From contig NZ_CP108487.1 of NCBI RefSeq assembly GCF_036226525.1, positions 7,936,001 to 8,000,000 on the forward strand: a stretch of 64,000 bases of DNA. Direction: 5' to 3'. Shown in pieces: positions 58,944-64,000 of this stretch. The notes beneath the pieces are model-generated. The model saw only the letters and a program-made list of their open reading frames with translations, ran no database searches and was not told the DNA's origin. Position 1 is the stretch's first letter; every line of letters begins with the position of its first letter. A program made the translations under genes and the position numbers. This DNA is from Kribbella sp. NBC_01245 (GTDB lineage: Bacteria; Actinomycetota; Actinomycetes; Propionibacteriales; Kribbellaceae).

Positions 58944-59882
58944 GTGACTTCAACGATCGCCCCCGCCGTACCGGGTTCCGTAGACGACAAGGGACCCGGT
59001 CCGGTGGGACCACCGCGCGGTGCCAAGTTCTTGAAGATGTTGCCGTTGGCACCTTCGATCGCGTTGATGGTCGTCTTCCTGGCCGGCCCGATCCTCTACT
59101 GCCTGTACGCCGCCTTCACGAATATGGCGCTGACCGGCACGGGGGCGGCCGAGGTCAAGTTCATCGGCTTCGACAACTTCCGCAAGGCGTTCGGCAGTAG
59201 CGCGTTCATCAACTCGATTTGGCTGACCCTGGTCTTCACGCTGATCTCCGCGATCATCGGCCAGAACACCCTTGGCCTCGGTCTCGCCCTGCTGATGCGG
59301 CGTTCGACCAAACTCGTGCGTTCGCTGGTCGGTACGGCCGTGATCGGCGCGTGGGTGTTGCCCGAGATCGTCGCGGCGTACCTGCTGAGCGCGTTCCTCA
59401 ACTCCGAGGGCACGCTGAACGTCATCCTCGAGAGGGTCGGCCTCAACGGCCAGGACTGGATGTACGGCGCCCCGATCATCGCGGTCTCGATCGCGAACAT
59501 CTGGCGCGGTACCGCGTTCTCGATGCTGGTCTATTCGGCCGCGCTCAGCGAGATCCCCAAGGAGATCGAGGAGTCGGCCGAGATGGACGGGGCCGCTGGT
59601 GGCCGGCGGTTGTGGTGGGTGACGCTGCCGATGATCAGTCGCGCCATCCTGACCAACCTGATGCTGATCACGCTGCAGACGCTGAGCGTGTTCGGTCTGA
59701 TCTACGCGATGACGCGAGGCGGTCCCGGCACCAAGAGCCAGACCCTGCCGCTTTACATGTACGAGCAGGCGTTCAGCTTCTCCCAGATCGGCTACGGCAC
59801 AGCGATCGCTCTGGTGATGCTGGCGATCGGCGCGGTCTTCTCGCTGATCTATCTGCGTGGACTGAACTCGGAGGCAGCATGA
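58944..59882 (+). CDS. Sugar ABC transporter permease, MalF type (second system)
   Basis: A 312-residue inner-membrane subunit with six spans. The EAA loop reads EIEESAEMDGAAGGRRLW. The start is GTG, two bases after the binding-protein stop. The cytoplasmic N-terminal tail of about 30 residues is proline-rich. The end overlaps the next permease by four bases (ATGA). Confidence 0.92.
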   Translation: MTSTIAPAVPGSVDDKGPGPVGPPRGAKFLKMLPLAPSIALMVVFLAGPILYCLYAAFTNMALTGTGAAEVKFIGFDNFRKAFGSSAFINSIWLTLVFTLISAIIGQNTLGLGLALLMRRSTKLVRSLVGTAVIGAWVLPEIVAAYLLSAFLNSEGTLNVILERVGLNGQDWMYGAPIIAVSIANIWRGTAFSMLVYSAALSEIPKEIEESAEMDGAAGGRRLWWVTLPMISRAILTNLMLITLQTLSVFGLIYAMTRGGPGTKSQTLPLYMYEQAFSFSQIGYGTAIALVMLAIGAVFSLIYLRGLNSEAA

Positions 59883-60703
59883 CCCGGGCGCACGTCAGCA
59901 AACTGACGGCCAACCTGATCCTTCTGGCGATCGGCGCGGTGTTCGTGCTGCCCCTGCTGTGGGTGCTATTCGCCTCGATCAACTCGACGGCAGGCCTTCG
60001 GGTCGAGGTGCCGGACAGCCCGACGCTGAACAACTTCCGAGCGGTGCTGAACGTCGACACGACGTACAGGCCGATGCTGAATGGTCTAGTGCTCTGTGGT
60101 GGCTCTGCCCTCCTGACGCTGCTCTGCGCCGTACTGGCGGCCTATCCGCTGTCTAGGTTCAAGACGAAGTTCAACCGGCCATTCCTGCTCACTGTGCTCT
60201 TTGCGACGGGCCTGCCGATTACTGCAGTCATGGTGCCGGTCTACGGCCTGTTCGTGCAGCTGAACCTTGTGGACACCATCGGCGGCACGATCATGTTCAT
60301 GACAACCACCTCGTTGCCGTTCGCGATCTGGCTGACGAAGACCTTCATGGACGGCGTGCCGATCTCGCTGGAGGAGGCGGCCTGGGTGGACGGCGCGGGC
60401 AGTATGCAGGCGCTCTTCCGGATCGTGCTGCCGCTGATGTGGCCGGGCATTGCCGTGGTGCTGATCTTCACCTTCATCGGCCTGTGGGGGAACTTCTTCG
60501 TCCCGTTCATGCTGCTGCTGTCGCCGGAGCGGTTGCCGGCCTCAGTCACCATCTTCACGTTCTTCAGTCAGTACGGCGAAGTCAACTACGGCCAGCTCGC
60601 GGCGTACTCCCTGATCTACACGATGCCGGTGCTCATCCTGTACCTGCTTTTGAGCAAGAAACTGGGCGGTGCCTTCGCTCTTGGCGGTGCTATCAAGGGG
60701 TAG
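59879..60703 (+). CDS. Sugar ABC transporter permease, MalG type (second system)
   Basis: A 274-residue inner-membrane subunit with six spans and the EAA loop SLEEAAWVDGAGSMQALFRI. The C-terminus FALGGAIKG is typical for MalG-like subunits. No ATPase follows: the next gene is an unrelated short membrane protein. As in the other CUT1 system of the window, an ATPase shared by several transporters (MsiK in related organisms) is expected. Confidence 0.93.
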   Translation: MTRAHVSKLTANLILLAIGAVFVLPLLWVLFASINSTAGLRVEVPDSPTLNNFRAVLNVDTTYRPMLNGLVLCGGSALLTLLCAVLAAYPLSRFKTKFNRPFLLTVLFATGLPITAVMVPVYGLFVQLNLVDTIGGTIMFMTTTSLPFAIWLTKTFMDGVPISLEEAAWVDGAGSMQALFRIVLPLMWPGIAVVLIFTFIGLWGNFFVPFMLLLSPERLPASVTIFTFFSQYGEVNYGQLAAYSLIYTMPVLILYLLLSKKLGGAFALGGAIKG

Positions 60704-60754
60704 CAACACGCGTCCCTTCCGGCGTCGCTCGCTCAGGGCGTACGGTCGGTGACC

Positions 60755-61069
60755 ATGGGCCACAGCAGCACGCTCGGAGCGCGGATCGGCGGCTGGCGAG
60801 CAGGCGGTCCGGCGACGGCGGCGATCGCGGCCGTCGCCGCTTGCGTGCTCGGTACGGCGATCGTCGCGAGCCGTCCCGAGTTGGTCGTCGGCTCCCGCAG
60901 CCCGGCCGTCCACCTGATGCTCGAGACCGTCGACTCGGGGATCGCGCTGCTGCTCGCCTATCTCGTGCTCGGGCGGTTCCAGCGCAGCGCCCGTTGGCAG
61001 GACACCAGAGCCACCGTCGTCGCCACCGCAATCGCACCGGCCGCTGCCGCCCCCCGGCGGACGCGCTGA
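60755..61069 (+). CDS. Short membrane protein, probably the N-terminal piece of a truncated sensor
   Basis: A 104-residue open frame with two hydrophobic segments: TAAIAAVAACVLGTAIV and LMLETVDSGIALLLAYLVLGRF. The latter, with HLMLETVDS and GRFQRSARWQD, resembles the first membrane pair of actinobacterial membrane-anchored histidine kinases and diguanylate cyclases, which normally continue with further spans and a catalytic domain. Here the frame ends early in an alanine- and arginine-rich tail. No ribosome site is clear. It may be a pseudogene remnant or a free-standing small protein. The 200 bases downstream hold no open frame or other recognisable feature apart from the M16 promoter. Confidence 0.5.
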   Translation: MGHSSTLGARIGGWRAGGPATAAIAAVAACVLGTAIVASRPELVVGSRSPAVHLMLETVDSGIALLLAYLVLGRFQRSARWQDTRATVVATAIAPAAAAPRRTR

Positions 61070-61233
61070 GCGGACCATGTCATAACTGTTCCTCCCCTGA
61101 TGACGGGCACCCCTCCGCGCCCATCTGGTGGTAACCAGAGGTAGTCGAGGCCCGATCGACTAGAGCCTTTGGTCCGATCCAGCGTTCACCTACCTAAACG
61201 GCCGCAGTGGTCCAAGGGCCTGTGGACAGTGCC

Positions 61234-61262
61234 GTGAACGAGGTCCAATCGCCACGTAGGGT
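61234..61262 (+). promoter_or_regulatory. Promoter of the M16 operon, predicted leaderless
   Basis: GTGAAC at 61234-61239 and TAGGGT at 61257-61262 are separated by 17 bases. Six bases later the ATG at 61269 begins, exactly where transcription should start. No ribosome site is present, which agrees with a leaderless mRNA. Confidence 0.6.
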
Positions 61263-61268
61263 GGCGTC

Positions 61269-62582
61269 ATGCCGCTGACCTACCCCATCGCCGAGCAGAC
61301 GCTGGACAACGGGCTTCGCGTTGTCGTCAGCTCCGATCGCGCCGTGCCCATCGTCTCCGTGAACCTCTGGTACGACGTGGGTTCGCGCCACGAACCGCCT
61401 GGTCTGACCGGGTTCGCGCACCTCTTCGAGCACCTGATGTTCCAGGGGTCGCGCAATGTCGAGTCCGGGCAGCACTTCGCCCTGCTCGAGGCCGTCGGCG
61501 CCAGCCTGAACGCGACCACCTTCTTCGACCGGACCAACTACTTCGAGGCGCTGCCGAGCGGCGGCCTCGACCTGGCCCTGTGGCTCGAGGCCGACCGGAT
61601 GGCCTACCTGCTCGACGCGGTCAACCAGGAGAACCTGGACAACCAGCGCGACGTGGTCAAGGAGGAGAAGCGGCAGAGCTACGACAACCGCCCGTACGGC
61701 GACTCGTATGAGCGGCTGGTCCGGCTGGCCTTCGGCCCCAACCACCCGTATGGCCATATGACGATCGGGTCGATGGCCGATCTGGACGCCGCGACCGTGG
61801 AGGACGTGCACGCCTTCTTCCGCACCCACTACGGGCCGAACAACGCCGTCCTGACGATCGTCGGTGACGTCTCCGAGGAGGACGCGTTCACCGCGGCGAA
61901 GCGCTATTTCGGGCACATTCCCGCGATTCCGCAGCCGCCTGCGGCCCCGGACGGCACGATCGGCCCGCTGCACGGCGTAGCCCGTGACGACGTCGTCGAG
62001 GATGTCCCGTCCGACCTCGTCACGATGCTCTTCCGCTTGCCGCCCGACGGCAGCCCGGAGCTGGACGCGGGCGCGCTCGCTCTCGACGTACTCGCTGGTG
62101 GTCAGAGCAGCCGGCTGAACCGGCGCCTGGTTCGCGACGAGCAGATCGCGCAGTCCGTCTCGGGTGGCGCCCTGCCGCTGATCGGCGGCGTCTCCTTCGG
62201 CACGTTGACCGGGATCGCCGTCGAGGGCGTCGAGCTGCAGCGGGTCGAGGACGCCATCGCCGAGGAGGTCGAGAAGCTCGCGGCCGACGGCGTTACCGAC
62301 GAGGAGCTGCTCACCGTGCAGGCGCAGGCCGAGCGCGATTGGCTCGAGCAACTTTCCACCTGCTCCGGCCGGGCCGACGAGTTGTCGCACCACGCGTTGC
62401 TGTTCGGGGACCCGGGCCGGATCAACCGGCGCATCGACGACATTCGCGCGGTCACCGCCGAGCAGGTCCAGGCCGTCGCCGCCGAATGGATTCGCGCGGA
62501 TCGCCGGGCCCAGGTCACCTACCGCAAACCTGCCGCCGAGGCCGCTGAAGAGACCATGACCACCGATGGGGAGCAGCAGTGA
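61269..62582 (+). CDS. M16-family zinc metallopeptidase, catalytic subunit
   Basis: A 437-residue peptidase of the pitrilysin/processing-peptidase family. The inverted zinc motif HLFEH is at residues 51-55 with the third ligand E132 in VVKEEKRQSYDN. The N-terminal fold covers about residues 1-220, and the second half is the homologous inactive domain of the same chain. There is no signal peptide. The gene is coupled to the next by a GTGA overlap. Together the pair would form a clamp-like heterodimer that degrades peptides. Confidence 0.92.
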   Translation: MPLTYPIAEQTLDNGLRVVVSSDRAVPIVSVNLWYDVGSRHEPPGLTGFAHLFEHLMFQGSRNVESGQHFALLEAVGASLNATTFFDRTNYFEALPSGGLDLALWLEADRMAYLLDAVNQENLDNQRDVVKEEKRQSYDNRPYGDSYERLVRLAFGPNHPYGHMTIGSMADLDAATVEDVHAFFRTHYGPNNAVLTIVGDVSEEDAFTAAKRYFGHIPAIPQPPAAPDGTIGPLHGVARDDVVEDVPSDLVTMLFRLPPDGSPELDAGALALDVLAGGQSSRLNRRLVRDEQIAQSVSGGALPLIGGVSFGTLTGIAVEGVELQRVEDAIAEEVEKLAADGVTDEELLTVQAQAERDWLEQLSTCSGRADELSHHALLFGDPGRINRRIDDIRAVTAEQVQAVAAEWIRADRRAQVTYRKPAAEAAEETMTTDGEQQ

Positions 62583-63931
62583 GCAGCCCAGCCGTGACCA
62601 CCCCGCCCGCCGTCGCGCCGCCGCGGCCGTGGAAGTTCCCGACCGCGGTCAGCACGCAGACCCGGGCCGGCACCCCGGTGCACGTCTTCGAGCGCCCAGG
62701 ACAGTACGTCGCGACCGTGCGCGTCACGGTCGAGCTGCCGTTGGCCGTCGAGCCGCGTGAGCTCGAAGGCGTCGCGATGATCATGTCGCGCACGCTCGAC
62801 GAAGGCACCGAGCTGCGATCGGCCAACGAGTTCGCGGCCGCCCTGGAGCGGCACGGCGCGGCGTACGGCGTGGATGTCACCGCCGACGCGCTGCACGTGG
62901 AGATCTCGGTGCCGGTCTCGCATCTGAGCGAGGCCGTCGCCCTGCTCGCCGAGGCCATCACCAAGCCCGCGTTCAACGCCGGCGACGTCGGCCGGCACGT
63001 CACGATCCGCCTCGGCGAGATCGGCCAGGAGCGCGCCGGCGCGGCGTACCGGGCCCGCGAGGCCTTCGCCGCCAACATCTTCGACCCGTCCGTGCGACGC
63101 TCCCGCCCGAGCGGGGGTACGCCGGACACCGTGCGCGGGCTGACCCCGGAGGCGGTGCGCGAGTTCTACCGGCGCAACATCGGGCCGGCGCGGGCGCAGA
63201 TCCTGTTCGCCGGCGATTCCGGTGGCCAGGATGTCGCCGCGATCATCGACGAGGCCTTCGGTTCGTGGACGTCGCAAGCCGAGGCGGCCACGCCGACGCC
63301 CGAGCCCATCTTCCTTTCGGGCAACCGGATCGTCGTGGTGAACCGCCCGGGTTCGGTGCAGAGCCAGCTGATGATCGGCTGCCCGGGTCCGGACCGGCGC
63401 GACGAGGTGTGGGGCGCCGCCGCGGTCGCCTCGCACGTGGTCGGCGGCACGATCAGCTCGCGGGTGGACCGGGTGCTGCGTGAGGAGAAGGGTTACACCT
63501 ACGGCACGCGATCGAGTTTCGCTGCGCCGCGCAAGGGTGGGCTGTTCAGCCTCGGTGGCTCGGTGCGGACCGAGGTGACCGGTGCGTCCGTGGATGACGC
63601 GGTGCGGATCCTGCTCGAGGCCCGCGACGGCTTGACCGATCGCGAGGTCGCCGAGGCCAAGGACAACCTGATCCGGACGGCGCCGCTGCGCTACGAGCAG
63701 GCTGACTCGATCGCGCAGCAGGTCGGCAGCAATATCGCCGCCGGGGTGCCGCTCGACTTCGCCGACACGTATCTGGCCCAGATCGCCGACACCACCGCTG
63801 AGTCGGCGACCGAGGCCTATCGCAAGTACGTCGGAACCAGCGGGCTGCTGATCGTCGTCGTAGGGGATGAGCCGGCCATCACCGGTCAGCTCACCGGCTT
63901 GGCCCTCGGAGATGTCACCGTGGTCGAGTAG
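62579..63931 (+). CDS. M16-family peptidase, non-catalytic subunit
   Basis: A 450-residue partner of the same family. The position of the zinc motif reads ELEGVAMIMSRTLDEGT, without H or E ligands, so it cannot bind zinc. The substrate-binding arginine and tyrosine are kept in SSRVDRVLREEKGYTYGTR near residue 310. Active and inactive subunits encoded side by side are typical of heterodimeric M16B enzymes. The GTG start lies in the stop codon of the catalytic subunit. Confidence 0.92.
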   Translation: MSSPAVTTPPAVAPPRPWKFPTAVSTQTRAGTPVHVFERPGQYVATVRVTVELPLAVEPRELEGVAMIMSRTLDEGTELRSANEFAAALERHGAAYGVDVTADALHVEISVPVSHLSEAVALLAEAITKPAFNAGDVGRHVTIRLGEIGQERAGAAYRAREAFAANIFDPSVRRSRPSGGTPDTVRGLTPEAVREFYRRNIGPARAQILFAGDSGGQDVAAIIDEAFGSWTSQAEAATPTPEPIFLSGNRIVVVNRPGSVQSQLMIGCPGPDRRDEVWGAAAVASHVVGGTISSRVDRVLREEKGYTYGTRSSFAAPRKGGLFSLGGSVRTEVTGASVDDAVRILLEARDGLTDREVAEAKDNLIRTAPLRYEQADSIAQQVGSNIAAGVPLDFADTYLAQIADTTAESATEAYRKYVGTSGLLIVVVGDEPAITGQLTGLALGDVTVVE

Positions 63932-63992
63932 CCGATCCCACCACGGTGCCGCAGGGCACTGCCACAGTGCCGCGGGGCACTCGAAGGAGCCG

Positions 63993-64000
63993 ATGATGGC
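63993..64000 (+). CDS. Start of a further gene, cut by the window end
   Basis: GAAGGAG at 63983-63989 is a strong ribosome site, followed by ATGATGG at the window end. Two in-frame ATG codons (63993 and 63996) could serve as the start. Nothing can be said about the product. The preceding gap contains two GTGCCGCnGGGCAC-type hairpins, which may end the M16 transcript. Confidence 0.5.

Overview
The window is high-GC DNA with dense genes, frequent GTG starts, many overlapping ATGA/GTGA gene junctions and several promoters placed so close to the start codon that transcripts should be leaderless. The gene content (many secreted glycoside hydrolases, sugar ABC transporters without their own ATPase, LacI/GntR/ROK regulators, a lone LigD-type polymerase) fits a soil actinomycete that lives on polysaccharides, perhaps Kribbella or a relative. 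That placement is inference; no rRNA or tRNA gene lies in the window.

Layout. 1-6.8 kb: the end of a DUF2975 membrane protein with its small HTH partner, a Drr-type drug-efflux ABC pair divergent from a TetR regulator with a palindromic operator between them, a stand-alone LigD-like primase-polymerase, ilvE, and an XRE regulator with a long helical tail facing a 61-residue cysteine-rich miniprotein. 7-9 kb: a secreted GH18 chitinase ending in a very large hairpin, then the decayed remains of an IS605-type element. 9.3-12.4 kb: a two-gene signalling unit, a receiver domain fused to a thioredoxin-reductase-like flavoprotein that lacks the redox CxxC, and a histidine kinase with an N-terminal cyclic-nucleotide-type sensor domain.

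13-29 kb: a sugar-acid and galactan catabolic region. KDPG/KDPGal aldolase, 2-keto-3-deoxy sugar-acid kinase and a Hyi-like isomerase form one unit. A sialidase faces a second long minus-strand unit: CUT1 permeases, binding protein, GH2, a cellulase-like hydrolase, a deleted GH30 endo-beta-1,6-galactanase pseudogene, an SDR dehydrogenase, GntR, D-galactonate dehydratase (dgoD) and a mutarotase-like protein. Together they suggest galactoside hydrolysis, oxidation of galactose to galactonate and cleavage to pyruvate plus glyceraldehyde 3-phosphate. Two paralogous GntR regulators and two similar AT-rich sites tie the region together.

29-45 kb: a beta-glucan region. LacI, an Opp-type five-gene ABC transporter and a GH1 beta-glucosidase form one operon. 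ROK and a second GH1 follow, and then a divergent pair of secreted GH16 and GH30 glucanases that carry nearly the same C-terminal ricin-type domain, with a decayed extra piece of that domain downstream.

45-64 kb: MerR (with a textbook operator-promoter), VOC, ArsR, an APH-family kinase with a 15-bp coding minisatellite, a NarL-type two-component pair, DedA, an FMN reductase, a nucleotidyltransferase, a MacB/FtsX-type exporter, TetR with a polytopic membrane protein, a third sugar ABC transporter with a LacI-type operator but no LacI gene nearby, a short membrane protein that looks truncated, and an M16 peptidase pair (one active, one inactive subunit). The last eight bases hold the start of another gene.
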